Below, piece by piece: positions 29,601 through 37,481 of a stretch of DNA of 64,000 nt. Origin of the DNA: an uncultured Coriobacteriaceae bacterium (GTDB lineage: Bacteria; Actinomycetota; Coriobacteriia; Coriobacteriales; Atopobiaceae). The stretch lies in contig CADBCS010000016.1 of the NCBI GenBank assembly GCA_902793195.1, forward strand, positions 1 to 64,000, given 5' to 3'. The notes under the pieces are model-generated. The model was not told where the DNA came from. It saw only the letters and a list, made by a program, of their open reading frames with translations, and searched no databases. The stretch's first letter is position 1; each line of letters begins with the position of its first letter. The position numbers and the translations under genes are program-made.

Positions 29601-29921
29601 GTATCCCTCATAGCGCTCGGGACGCACGAGAAAGTCGAGAGCCAGCGCCATAACGTGCTTGCACGGGCCGCGGCGACGCAGGGACGAGGCGCAGTCGCAC
29701 GCATAGTCCACGAGCGCCCCGCCATGCGAGTCGATGACGGCCGAGGTCTTGTGCGCGGCCTCCCAGCTGTCGCTCGACTCGATGCGCGCCTGCAGCGAGA
29801 CGATGTCTGCGTCCCTGCCACACCGGCGCTTGCTCAGGCGTCCTCCCCCCTCGGCCACATGGCGCGCGTGGGCAAAGACGGCAGGCGTGCAGGCGCGCTT
29901 GAGTGAGCTCTCGGTGATCAT
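26661..29921 (-). CDS. SNF2-family helicase with N-terminal SWIM zinc finger
   Basis: A 1,086-aa DNA-dependent ATPase. A SWIM motif (CDCASSLRRRGPCKH) lies near residue 86. A long ~450-residue middle region is mixed in character. The SNF2 motor begins near residue 600: ADEMGLGKSVQ (Walker A), VVCPASL, LDEAQYVKN (DEAQ box), LTGTPVENRLSELWSVFDFL, KTLVFSQFTS, SLKAGGTGLNLTGAS and DRAHRIGQTKDVAVYQLI. This is the bacterial SWIM-SNF2 (HepA-like/DUF3670-like) class, with proposed roles in transcription or DNA repair. ATG at 29921 with a GAGG site nine bases upstream; an ATG at 29957 is possible. Alone in its transcription unit. Confidence 0.93.
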   Translation of the reverse strand: MITESSLKRACTPAVFAHARHVAEGGGRLSKRRCGRDADIVSLQARIESSDSWEAAHKTSAVIDSHGGALVDYACDCASSLRRRGPCKHVMALALDFLVRPERYEGYEASEDAPTSRPLARLIERGCEMAAEVDGVSTEAVPQSVDLDLILTYEVGFGARFRLKGSRGSYAMASITDFVTCIEGKSFYSYGKNLAFVHDDQAFTPRGRAVADVLVRAIRNRRAYSYERVTGRGAFGAPALPAKDLHLSLPELEDLLACYVGDEIRFEHLSSGDGADARALRVVEEDPHVSVSLASQDDGTFGIEHDEDLAVVCCGGRLYAWDARRLYLCTDRLGAHAETLSAVLGGVDGQLRVSRADAPAFCATVLPDLEEAVEVHVPPELDALRPAPCELQFYLDRTQGGVTCMPFARYGSVRVPLVQSHRRQVATEQGLVRDLRAEARGREAARRLFPQVSAHASMVSHASGETLARLVFEGVLALQRLGTVFTTPSFDALRSKARPRVRVGLSVASHLLDVTFEVEGADKSELAGLLESYRLRRRYHRLADGSFVELSKVDVTEAGLVAQELGLSSAQVATGSVSVPAYRMLTLEPALGTRGLDGSVEAYLERIRSVDLGAYEVPGGLEGVLRPYQVDGYRWLSGLVDLGLGGILADEMGLGKSVQLISLLVARRHEARATGPSLVVCPASLVYNWAAELEKFAPQLMACAVAGTAQERQELLSRTDVDVLITSYDLLRRDVGSYAGMKLWSVVLDEAQYVKNHETQTAQAVKSLRSRNRFALTGTPVENRLSELWSVFDFLMPGLLGPYESFRERYERPIMEGDEEVSRRLGTAIGPFVLRRTKRDVMRELPDKIERVVRVRLEQEQRRVYEAQVLELRGQVLDGSDDAFGTRKLQILAGLTRLRQICCDPHLVFEDYQGGSAKTDALLTLVERLADAGQKTLVFSQFTSYLAIVAHRLRERDIAFCQIVGSTPKQRRVELVDQFNGDDTPVFLISLKAGGTGLNLTGASAVVHADPWWNAAAQNQATDRAHRIGQTKDVAVYQLIATNTIEERILELQRAKTQLADAVVSGETSGLSLASLTREDLEELLG

Positions 29922-30038
29922 GGGACAACCTCGCAAAGACGCATCGGAAACCCCCATGGTACCCCCTTTTGGACGACCAAGGCGCTAAAAGGGGACAATC
30001 GACGGGCAATGCGCACGAGTGTGGGCATCCCACACGGT

Positions 30039-30968
30039 TCATGGCGCAGGTGGAGAAGAGAACCTGAGCGGGAACAGCTCGCTCATGAGGACGGCGCCAA
30101 AGACCAGCGCGAATCCCGCGACGAGCGGCAGCGTAAGCGGCTCGCCATACAGCACCACGCTCAGCGCCACGCCAAACACGCTCTCCAGCGAGAGGAGCAG
30201 CGATGCCTGCGCGGGAGGCACATGGGCCTGCCCGACGTTTTGGAACATGGTGCACACGCACGACGCCAGCAGCACCAGATAGGCCATCTGCGACCAGAAC
30301 TCATACCCAGCGAACACCGATGGCGGCGGAAACGGCTGGAACAGCAACCCGTACGCAAGGCACACGAGGCCCATGACAAAGAACTCCACCACGGTCATCG
30401 TGAGCACGTCCCTGCCCCTTGCCACGTGCACCATCACCTCGATCTGCACGGCAAACCAAAACGCGCCAAAGAGCGTCATCCAGTCGCCCCAGCTCAGCGA
30501 GAACACCTCCGCGCTGCCGAGCGAGAGCACTCCCACACCCGTGAGGGCGACCAACGCAGCCACCACGTTCGACCAACTGGGACGGACGCGCGCGACGGCC
30601 CAGTGCAGAAAGGGCACGATCACGCAGTACGTCGCCGTGAGGAACGCGTTGTGCCCCGGCGTCGTGTCCACAAGGCCCAGGTTCTGGATCAGGTAACCCA
30701 GGCCGCCGCTCACGCCCAGCAGGACGCCGCCCACCGCATGAGCCACGTCCAGCTTGGGCAGCACCCGACGACAGAACAGCAGGGCCATCACCAGGCCGGC
30801 AAGGACGAATCGGATGCCGAGCAGCCACGAGGGAGGCACCACGTCGAGCGCGCCCTTCAGCACGACGAACGAGCCGCCCCAGAGCGCAGCGGCACTCACG
30901 AGCATGAGCTTGTAGGGAGGGCGCGGCCCGTGACCTGCGCCCTGCCCCCGCGCGTCTATCGCGCCCAA
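30039..30968 (-). CDS. EamA/DMT-superfamily transporter
   Basis: A 309-aa integral membrane protein with about ten hydrophobic segments in two EamA repeats: AAALWGGSFVVLKGA near the start, and an equivalent segment in the second half. This family exports amino acids or other small metabolites. The start given is TTG and overlaps the end of the DJ-1 gene by 13 bp. An ATG at 30905 (MLVSAAALWGG) is a safe shorter alternative. Substrate unknown. Confidence 0.86.
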   Translation of the reverse strand: MGAIDARGQGAGHGPRPPYKLMLVSAAALWGGSFVVLKGALDVVPPSWLLGIRFVLAGLVMALLFCRRVLPKLDVAHAVGGVLLGVSGGLGYLIQNLGLVDTTPGHNAFLTATYCVIVPFLHWAVARVRPSWSNVVAALVALTGVGVLSLGSAEVFSLSWGDWMTLFGAFWFAVQIEVMVHVARGRDVLTMTVVEFFVMGLVCLAYGLLFQPFPPPSVFAGYEFWSQMAYLVLLASCVCTMFQNVGQAHVPPAQASLLLSLESVFGVALSVVLYGEPLTLPLVAGFALVFGAVLMSELFPLRFSSPPAP

Positions 30969-31525
30969 TACACCACGGCGCCCTTGAGTCGCTCCACCTC
31001 GTCGTCGCCCTTGTAGCGACGCACGATCTCGAGCGCGAAGTCAATGGCGGTGCCCATGCCCTGGCTGGTGGTGAAGTTGCCGTCCACCACCACGGGCTCG
31101 TCGGGCACGAGGTTTGCGCCCCTCTCGGCCAGCACCTTCTGGAAGCCGGGATTGCTCGTCGCGCGACGACCCTCCAGCAGACCCTCCTCGGCAAAGATGG
31201 AGGGCGCGGCGCAGATGGCCGAGAGCGGACGGCCAGCCTCGGCAAACGCGCGGACGGCGTCCATGAGCTTGTCGCATGCGTGCAGGTTGGGCGTTCCGGG
31301 AATGCCTCCGGGCAGCACGAGCATGTCGTAGGCGTCGAGGTCGGCATCGCTCACGTGGCGGTCGGCCACCATGGTCACGCTGTGCGACGACGTGACCTCG
31401 CGACCCTCGGCGACCGAGATCGTGTCGCACGGGATGCCCGCCCTAAACAGAATGTCCACTACGGTGAGGGCCTCGATCTCCTCGCAGCCCGGCGCCAGAA
31501 ACACGGCAATGGTCTTGTCGCTCAT
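30956..31525 (-). CDS. DJ-1/PfpI family protein (ThiJ/YajL-like)
   Basis: A 189-aa protein of the DJ-1 fold. The conserved elements are LAPGCEEIEALTVVDILFRAG at the N-terminus (Glu in the active site), VLPGGIPGTPNL, and the nucleophile Cys in LSAICAAPSIFAE. Members act as glyoxalase-like, deglycase or redox-sensor proteins; the close YajL-like pattern points to a cytoplasmic stress role. ATG at 31525, five bases from GGGGGAG. Its 3' end overlaps the EamA transporter, so the pair is probably one operon. Confidence 0.92.
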   Translation of the reverse strand: MSDKTIAVFLAPGCEEIEALTVVDILFRAGIPCDTISVAEGREVTSSHSVTMVADRHVSDADLDAYDMLVLPGGIPGTPNLHACDKLMDAVRAFAEAGRPLSAICAAPSIFAEEGLLEGRRATSNPGFQKVLAERGANLVPDEPVVVDGNFTTSQGMGTAIDFALEIVRRYKGDDEVERLKGAVVYWAR

Positions 31526-31815
31526 GGTCTCCCCCAAATACGTCGTTTGACTTGGCGCGATTCTATCACAGCACAGTCAGTAGTCACTCACAGCGGGGTC
31601 GCGGGTGTTTTGGGAGAAGGACCCTGTCCCCTTCCCCCACAAAGACAGGCCGTCGGGCGGAAGGAGTTCCCGACGGCCTGTGCCTGTCTTTTGGACAGGA
31701 GCGCGTCTGGCCACGCGCTTAGGAAAGGAAGGAAGGTGACGTTGGTCTTCGTCATCTGCCCTTAACTACGCGTCGCACAGTCTCGCGTCTCACTCCTGCT
31801 GGGCCTACATGTTTC
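31526..31815. other. 290-bp intergenic region with two hairpins
   Basis: It lies between the MATE and DJ-1 genes (both minus). A 13-bp perfect stem (ACAGGCCGTCGGG 31645-31657 with CCCGACGGCCTGT 31669-31681) is followed by CCTGTC/GACAGG around TTTTG (31683-31699). The first is a plausible terminator for the MATE gene. A GGACCCTGTCCCC run near 31618 weakly recalls the GGGGACGGTCCC family. No supported gene. Confidence 0.6.
31645..31681. terminator. Hairpin downstream of the MATE gene
   Basis: A perfect 13-bp stem with an 11-nt loop. On the minus strand it is followed by CTTTGTGG, a weak T-tract. It is 135 bp past the MATE stop, so it could alternatively be a leader structure of the DJ-1 transcript. 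Confidence 0.5.
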
Positions 31816-33192
31816 CTACACATCGTCGTTCGAACCTTGCCCCACGACCTCCTCCGTACGAATCGTCCGTGCCAGCAGCCACAGCGAGGCAACCATCATC
31901 ACGAGCTCGGTGATGGGCTGCGCCCAGATCATCCCGCCAAAGCCAAAGGCCGAGTTGAGGAGCAGCAGCAAGGGAACGTACAGGACCAGCTGGCGCACGA
32001 GCGTAATGCCAAAGGCGTACTGCGGCTTGCCCATGGCCTGGAACGACATCCTGCTCATGGAGACGGCACCCACGAACGGAAGGATGCACATGAGCGTCCT
32101 AAGAACTCGCGCGCCGGTCTGTATGACCTCGCCCGAGTCCGAGAAGATGGCGACGAGCTGCGGCGCGAAGATCCCGCAAGCGGCCATGATGCAGAGCTCC
32201 GTGCCACTCACCACCAACACCCCCGCCCTCAGCACTTCCAGCATGCGGCGGTAGTTCCTGGCCCCGTAGTTGTAGCCCATTATGGGCTGCACGCCGGCGG
32301 CGAATCCCTGGTACACATAGTTGCCCAGCGAGAGAATCTTCTGCGCCACCCCCATGGCAGCCACCGTGAGCTCACCATAGGACACCGCGAGATTGTTGTT
32401 GACGACGAACGCAGCGGAGGTGAGAAGGGTCTCCAACGTCGCGGGCACCCCCACCCAGAAGATCTCCCGGAGAATGCGCCTTGTGGGCAGCAGGTAGGAC
32501 AGGGAGGGTCGTAGCAGGGTCTTGCCGAGCGCATAGAACGCCACCGAGGCCGCCATGCCCGCGGCGTTGCCCAGAATCGTCGCGATGGCCGCACCGCGGC
32601 ACCCCATGCCAAGCACGAGGATGAACAGCGGGTCCAGCGCGATGTTGGCCACCGTTCCCAGCACCATGCCCACCACGGAGTAGGTGACGGAGCCCTCGCT
32701 CCTCAGGAGCTGGCCAAACGTGTAGTTTCCCATGGTGCAGACGCTACCCAGCAACAGTACGCGCACGTACTGCTCGGTATACGCGAACGTGTTTTCCTGC
32801 GCACCGAGGCCGCCCACGATAACCGGCAAAAACGCCATGCCCACAAGCGTGACCACCGCGCCGTTGAGCACCGTGAGCACGAATCCCGACGTAACGGTAT
32901 GGTTCGCCGACTCCATGTCGTTGGAGCCCAGGCAACGGGCGATGTAGGAAGACGAGCCCGTTCCCACCATGTTGGAGATCGCGATGCAGACCATCATCAC
33001 CGGATAGGCCAGGTTGACCGCGGCCAGCTGGTAGTCGTCGCGCAGAAGTCCGATGAAGTAGGTGTCCACCAGATTGTAGAGCACCATTATGAGCATGCCC
33101 GCGATGAGCGGCACGCCCAGCCTTACGACAGCCCTCGCCGGGCGCTCCTGGCTCAGCACGTATATGCGCTTGTCGTCTGGCGTCTCCCGCAT
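31816..33192 (-). CDS. MATE family multidrug/sodium efflux protein
   Basis: A 458-aa membrane protein with twelve predicted segments in the MATE arrangement: PLIAGMLIMVLYNLVDTYFIG in the first helices, then MVGTGSSSYIARCLG, and the mirrored QPIMGYNYGARNYRR in the second half. It should export cationic compounds in exchange for Na+ or H+. The ATG at 33192 follows AGGTGGGTGGAG; an upstream GTG at 33219 is a weaker choice. Stands alone. Confidence 0.92.
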   Translation of the reverse strand: MRETPDDKRIYVLSQERPARAVVRLGVPLIAGMLIMVLYNLVDTYFIGLLRDDYQLAAVNLAYPVMMVCIAISNMVGTGSSSYIARCLGSNDMESANHTVTSGFVLTVLNGAVVTLVGMAFLPVIVGGLGAQENTFAYTEQYVRVLLLGSVCTMGNYTFGQLLRSEGSVTYSVVGMVLGTVANIALDPLFILVLGMGCRGAAIATILGNAAGMAASVAFYALGKTLLRPSLSYLLPTRRILREIFWVGVPATLETLLTSAAFVVNNNLAVSYGELTVAAMGVAQKILSLGNYVYQGFAAGVQPIMGYNYGARNYRRMLEVLRAGVLVVSGTELCIMAACGIFAPQLVAIFSDSGEVIQTGARVLRTLMCILPFVGAVSMSRMSFQAMGKPQYAFGITLVRQLVLYVPLLLLLNSAFGFGGMIWAQPITELVMMVASLWLLARTIRTEEVVGQGSNDDV

Positions 33193-33492
33193 CTCCACCC
33201 ACCTGCACCCACAGGCCACACATCAAAAGCGACACGGTTATCATAGCGCACGGAGAGCCGGCGGTTGGCTCCGACACACCCGCGCCACGGCTCCGGGACA
33301 TGTAGCTCGATGTGTTTCTTTGTTGATTTCGACCGGTCTGCCTACAGGTCAGCGGCTGATTTTGGCCTTCCGCGGATTGCCCGCACCCAGTCTGTTGTTT
33401 TCTCAAAACCCCGCATCTATCATCATCGTTAGCTGTGCAAATGGTGGCCGCGCATGGGAGCTCGGTCACAGGATTTGTGGAGAGGAGCTTTC
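33193..33492 (+). other. 300-bp divergent intergenic region upstream of the scaffold/GGGtGRT genes
   Basis: It separates the MATE gene (minus) from the scaffold gene (plus). The only clear element is the promoter at 33395-33423. The AT content is locally higher (33300-33425). No additional gene supported. Confidence 0.6.
33395..33423 (+). promoter_or_regulatory. Sigma-70-type promoter of the scaffold/GGGtGRT operon
   Basis: TTGTTT (33395-33400), exactly 17 bp, then TATCAT (33418-33423). The start codon is 70 bp downstream, with GGAGAGGAGC as ribosome site. This is one of the best promoter matches in the window and fits a well-expressed operon. Confidence 0.6.
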
Positions 33493-34171
33493 ATGGAGTA
33501 TTCGTCAGATGTGGAGAAGATGTGCCCCGTAACCAAGGGTGCATACCACGGACCTGCACCCATCCCCGAGGAGGGCGCTTGGGTACAGGCAAAGCAGCTT
33601 GAGGACATCTCGGGCTACACCCATGGCATCGGTTGGTGCGCACCCCAGCAGGGTGGCTGCAAGCTGAGCCTCAACGTCAAGAAGGGCATCATCGAGGAGG
33701 CCCTCGTCGAGACCATCGGTTGCTCGGGCATGACGCACTCCGCCGCCATGGCCGCCGAGATCCTGCCCAAGAAGACCATTCTTGAGGCCCTCAACACCGA
33801 CCTCGTTTGCGACGCCATCAACGTTGCCATGCGCGAGCTGTTCCTCCAGATCGTGTACGGCCGCACCCAGACGGCATTCTCCGAGGACGGCCTGCCCATC
33901 GGCGCTCGGCAAGGGCCTGCGCTCCATGGTCGGCACCACCTACGGCACCGCCGCCAAGGGCGCTCGTTACCTCGAGCTCACGCAGGGCTACATCACCCAG
34001 CTCGCCCTCAACGACAACAACGAGATCATCGGCTTTGAGTTCCTCAACCTCGGCAAGTTCATGGACGACGTCAAGGCTGGCAAGGATGCCAACGAGGCCA
34101 TCAAGGCGAACACCGGCCGCTACGGCCAGTGGGATGCTCCCGCCAAGACCATCGATCCGCGTCAAGAGTAA
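33493..34171 (+). pseudogene. NifU-like Fe-S scaffold partner of the GGGtGRT protein, frameshifted
   Basis: Encodes the Fe-S scaffold-like protein normally paired with GGGtGRT proteins. Residues 1-137 read in one frame: MEYSSDVEKMCPVTKG, GWCAPQQGGCKLSLNVKKG, VETIGCSGMTHSAAMAAEI, FSEDGLPIGA. The family sequence then continues one frame over: LGKGLRSMVGTTYGT through to IDPRQE at 34171. The break is at about 33903-33909. From memory, homologues have about five residues (GLEDL-like) at this point, so a 14-bp deletion would explain both the shift and the gap. Conserved Cys residues are upstream of the break. The unshifted frame instead ends in a His/Arg-rich nonsense tail at 34038. Confidence 0.75.
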
Positions 34172-34193
34172 ATACAGGAAGGGAGTGAGATAG

Positions 34194-35198
34194 ATGGCAG
34201 TTTCGTTCGAAGGCTATGAGCGCCGCATCGACAAGATCAACAAGACGCTCGCTGAGTATGGCATCGCCGACCTCGAGGAAGCCCTGAAGATTTGTACCGA
34301 CCTCGGCTTCAACCCCTACGACATCACCGAGGACATCCAGTCCATCGCATTCGAGAACGCCAAGTGGGCCTACACCCTTGGCTGCGCCATCGCCATTAAG
34401 AAGGGCGTCAAGAACGCCGCCGAGGCTGCTGCCGCCATCGGCATCGGCCTGCAGGCCTTCTGCGTGCCCGGCTCCGTGGCCGAGGACCGCAAGGTCGGCC
34501 TGGGCCATGGCAACCTGGGCGAGATGCTGCTCGGCGAGGACACCGAGTGCTTCGCGTTCCTGGCCGGCCACGAGTCCTTCGCCGCCGCCGAGGGCGCCAT
34601 TGGCATCGCCAACAACGCCAACAAGGCCCGCAAGAAGCCGCTGCGCGTTATCCTCAACGGCCTGGGCAAGGACGCCGCCCAGATCATCGCCCGCATCAAC
34701 GGCTTCACCTATGTACAGACCAAGTTCGACTACTTCACGGGCGAGCTTGAGGTCGTGCAGACCATCCCCTACTCCGACGGCCCGCGCGCCAAGGTTAACT
34801 GCTACGGCGCCGACGACGTCCGCGAGGGCGTAGCCATCATGTGGCACGAGAACGCCGACATCTCCATTACCGGCAACTCCACCAACCCCACGCGCTTCCA
34901 GCACCCCGTGGCGGGCACCTACTTCAAGGAGCGCACGCTTGCCGGCAAGAAGTACTTCTCTGTCGCCTCCGGTGGCGGCACCGGCCGTACGCTGCATCCC
35001 GACAACATGCACGCCGGCCCCGCCTCCTACGGCATGACCGACACCATGGGCCGTATGCACAGCTCCGCCCAGTTCGCTGGCTCCTCCTCCGTGCCCGCGC
35101 ACGTGGACATGATGGGCCTCATCGGCATGGGCAACAACCCCATGGTTGGCTGCACCGTCGCTTGCGCCGTTGCCGTCGAGCAGGCTCTTAAGGGCTAG
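34194..35198 (+). CDS. GGGtGRT protein
   Basis: A 334-aa member of the GGGtGRT family, named for the signature visible here as SGGGTGRTLHPDNMHAG near residue 263. The rest is strongly conserved in character: GHGNLGEMLLGEDTECFAFLAGHESFAAAEGAIG, KPLRVILNGLGKDAAQIIARI and GNNPMVGCTVACAVAVEQAL. Biochemical function is unknown. It is almost always adjacent to the NifU-like scaffold, as here (22 bp after it), which suggests a redox or Fe-S related role. Start ATG after AGGAAGGGAG. A rho-independent terminator follows at 35232. Confidence 0.9.
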   Translation: MAVSFEGYERRIDKINKTLAEYGIADLEEALKICTDLGFNPYDITEDIQSIAFENAKWAYTLGCAIAIKKGVKNAAEAAAAIGIGLQAFCVPGSVAEDRKVGLGHGNLGEMLLGEDTECFAFLAGHESFAAAEGAIGIANNANKARKKPLRVILNGLGKDAAQIIARINGFTYVQTKFDYFTGELEVVQTIPYSDGPRAKVNCYGADDVREGVAIMWHENADISITGNSTNPTRFQHPVAGTYFKERTLAGKKYFSVASGGGTGRTLHPDNMHAGPASYGMTDTMGRMHSSAQFAGSSSVPAHVDMMGLIGMGNNPMVGCTVACAVAVEQALKG

Positions 35199-35231
35199 TT
35201 GCTCCTCGCGCATTGGCCACAAGGTCGCTTG

Positions 35232-35264
35232 GGGACCGTCACCAGTGGTGGCGGTCCCTTTTTG
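35232..35264 (+). terminator. Rho-independent terminator of the GGGtGRT operon
   Basis: GGGACCG(T)CACC and GGTG(G)CGGTCCC pair around AGT, then TTTTT. This is a canonical terminator 34 bp after the stop; its outer stem shares the GGGACCG core of the interspersed repeat family. Confidence 0.85.
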
Positions 35265-35375
35265 TGTCAGCCTATCGAAGGGGGTTGCCCCTTTGATGGC
35301 TGCCAACGGGCGTCACTCAACGATTCGGGCGGTTTTCTGCTACACTAGCGACGCAACGAAACCAAGGAGTGAGGC

Positions 35376-36266
35376 ATGAGTAACTACACACTAAGCTGCT
35401 GTTCCACCGCCGACGTGTCGCCGCAATGGCTTGCCGAGCGCGACATCGAGTGCGTTTTCTTTAACTTCAGGCTCGGCGATACCTGGTACAAGGACGACTT
35501 TGGCGCATCGGTTCCGCCCAACGAGCTCTACCAGCGCATGCTCGCCGGCGAGCCCGCGACCACGTCGCAGGTGAGCACGGGCGACTACATCGACTTCTTT
35601 AGGGGATTCCTGCAAGACGGCAAGGACATCGTGCACGTAACGCTGTCTTCGGGCATCTCCAACACGTACAACTCCGCCGTGCTCGCCGCCAAACAGCTGC
35701 ACGACGAGTTCCCCGACCGCACCATTCGCATCGTGGACTCGCTTGCCGCCTCCGCAGGATACGGCCTGCTTATGGACAAGCTGGCCGAGCTGCGCAAGCA
35801 GGGGCTGGGCGTCAACGAGCTGGCGGACTGGGCTGAGGAGCACCGGCTGGAGGTTAACCACCTGTTCCTGTCGTCGGACCTCACGTTCTTCGTGCGTGGC
35901 GGGCGCATTTCCAAGGCAGCCGGTCTCGTGGGCGGCATGCTCAAGGTGTGCCCGCTCATGCGCGTGGCACCTGACGGTTCGCTGGAGGTTATGGAGAAGA
36001 TCCGCACCAAGAACCGCTCGGAGCAGCGCATGCTGCAACGCATGAAGGAGCTCGCTGAGCAGGGCACCAACTACGCCGACCGTGTGCTCATCTCTCAGTC
36101 GGACTGTCTGCAAGACGCGCAGGGCGTTGCCAACAACATAGAGCAGGCGTTTGGGTCCATCACGGGCGGCAAGGTGGAGATCTTCCCCATTGGTGCGACC
36201 ATCGGGTGCCATACGGGTCCTGGAACCATAGCCCTGTTCTTCTGGGGCACTCCCGACCGCTGGTAG
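35376..36266 (+). CDS. DegV family fatty-acid-binding protein (first copy)
   Basis: A 296-aa cytoplasmic DegV/FakB-type protein, which binds a fatty acid and in FakAB systems presents it to a kinase. Family features: DDFG loop, TSQVSTGDYIDFFRGFLQDGKDIVHVTLSSGISNTY (the lipid-contact segment), RIVDSLAASAGYGLLMDKLAELR, FFVRGGRISKAAGLVGGMLKVCPLM and GATIGCHTGPGTIALFFWG at the C-terminus. The usual DSTxDLP start is replaced by LSCCSTADVS, shared with the next gene. ATG after AAGGAGTGAGG, with TACACT as -10. No fatty-acid kinase gene is in the window. Confidence 0.92.
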   Translation: MSNYTLSCCSTADVSPQWLAERDIECVFFNFRLGDTWYKDDFGASVPPNELYQRMLAGEPATTSQVSTGDYIDFFRGFLQDGKDIVHVTLSSGISNTYNSAVLAAKQLHDEFPDRTIRIVDSLAASAGYGLLMDKLAELRKQGLGVNELADWAEEHRLEVNHLFLSSDLTFFVRGGRISKAAGLVGGMLKVCPLMRVAPDGSLEVMEKIRTKNRSEQRMLQRMKELAEQGTNYADRVLISQSDCLQDAQGVANNIEQAFGSITGGKVEIFPIGATIGCHTGPGTIALFFWGTPDRW

Positions 36267-36338
36267 GCTTCGAGCCGATTGATCGGAACCGGGCTTAGGG
36301 GACGTTTGCCCCCTCTCCTTTAGGTCTGGATTCATACG

Positions 36339-36373
36339 CCCCCCGCAGGTCCTCCTCAGTGACCTTCGGGGGG
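36339..36373. terminator. GC-rich hairpin between the two degV genes
   Basis: CCCCCCGCAGGTC (36339-36351) pairs with GACCTTCGGGGGG (36361-36373) with one mismatch around a 9-nt loop. It has no T-tract, so it is a weak or factor-assisted terminator at best. The second degV has its own promoter just downstream. Confidence 0.5.
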
Positions 36374-36398
36374 CCGGCCGCTCTTCAGGCACTCCAAA

Positions 36399-36427
36399 TT
36401 GGGCTAAGGGTATTGTGCTAATATATA
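36399..36427 (+). promoter_or_regulatory. Promoter of the second degV gene
   Basis: TTGGGC (36399-36404), 17 bp, TATATA (36422-36427). The start codon lies 31 bp downstream. Confidence 0.5.
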
Positions 36428-36457
36428 AATGTTTTCTGTACAACATGGAGGTGTCCC

Positions 36458-37345
36458 TTGATCGACTACGTATTGAGTTGCTGTTCCACATGCGATTTGT
36501 CACAGGAGTGGCTCGACTCCAGAGGCATTCACTACATCTACTTTAACTACGAGCTCAATGGGCAGCAGCGCAAGGACGACTTTGGCCAGACATGCTCACC
36601 TGCCGACCTGTATGCAAGCATGCTTTCCGGCGCCGACGTCAAGACCAGTCAGGTGAGCGTTGGCGAATACGTGGAGAGCTGGCGTTCCATCCTGGAGAGT
36701 GGCAAGAAGGTGCTGCACGTGTGCATGTCCAGCGGCATCTCGGGCACGTACGCCTCCGCCTGCACCGCACGTGACACCCTCGACAGCGAGGGCTACCAAG
36801 GCCAGATCATCGTCATCGACTCGCTCAACGCCAGCACGTCGCTTGGCCTCATAATGGACAAGCTTGCCGACCTGCGCGACGAGGGCTATGGGTTTGAGGA
36901 TCTGGCGGCCTGGGCCGAGACCCACAAGCTCGAGGCGCACACGTGGTTTATTACCACCGACCTCACCTTCCTCATTCGCGGCGGTCGCGTCTCCAAGGCT
37001 GCCGGCCTCCTGGGTGGCATGCTCAACATTTGCCCCATGCTCGACGTCGAGGCAGACGGCTCGCTGCTAGTCAAGGAGAAGATCCGCACGAAGCGCAAGG
37101 CCTTCACTCGCCAGCTGCAAAAGATGGAAGAGCTTTGTTGGAACGGCTACAACTACGACGAGCGCGTGTTCATTGCAAACACCGAATGCCTCTCCGACGC
37201 CAAGGCGGTCGCCGGCATGGTTGAGGGTAAGTTCCACAAGATCAAGGGCGGCCGAGTGGAGATCTTTGACGTTGGCGCCACCATTGGCTGTCACCTTGGA
37301 CCGGGCACGGTCGTGCTTTCGTTCTGGGGCGAGCCACGGGCCTAG
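36458..37345 (+). CDS. DegV family fatty-acid-binding protein (second copy)
   Basis: A 295-aa paralogue of the preceding gene, with the same order of motifs: YVLSCCSTCDLS, KTSQVSVGEYVESWRSILESGKKVLHVCMSSGISGTY, VIDSLNASTSLGLIMDKLADLR, LIRGGRVSKAAGLLGGMLNICPML and GATIGCHLGPGTVVLSFWG. It starts at TTG, chosen because GGAGGTG lies five bases upstream and no ATG is near. Two adjacent DegV proteins usually differ in lipid preference; which lipids is not evident. It is separated from the first copy by a hairpin and a promoter, so they are regulated independently. Confidence 0.9.
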   Translation: MIDYVLSCCSTCDLSQEWLDSRGIHYIYFNYELNGQQRKDDFGQTCSPADLYASMLSGADVKTSQVSVGEYVESWRSILESGKKVLHVCMSSGISGTYASACTARDTLDSEGYQGQIIVIDSLNASTSLGLIMDKLADLRDEGYGFEDLAAWAETHKLEAHTWFITTDLTFLIRGGRVSKAAGLLGGMLNICPMLDVEADGSLLVKEKIRTKRKAFTRQLQKMEELCWNGYNYDERVFIANTECLSDAKAVAGMVEGKFHKIKGGRVEIFDVGATIGCHLGPGTVVLSFWGEPRA

Positions 37346-37376
37346 CACCAAGCACCAATCATCCGAAATCGAAGTC

Positions 37377-37427
37377 GGGACCGTGCGGGCAATATGCCTC
37401 AGCGAGGCATGTCGCCCGCACGGTCCC
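37377..37427. terminator. Nested double hairpin between convergent degV and murI
   Basis: An outer perfect 14-bp stem (GGGACCGTGCGGGC 37377-37390 with GCCCGCACGGTCCC 37414-37427) encloses an inner 7-bp stem (ATGCCTC/GAGGCAT) with an AGC loop. It has AAT/GTC bulges and no T-tract. It lies between two convergent genes and probably ends both. Confidence 0.6.
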
Positions 37428-37481
37428 ATCCGTTGGCCTCACACGACTGCCCGAGGTCTTTGGCAGAGGCTCCGCAAGGGG

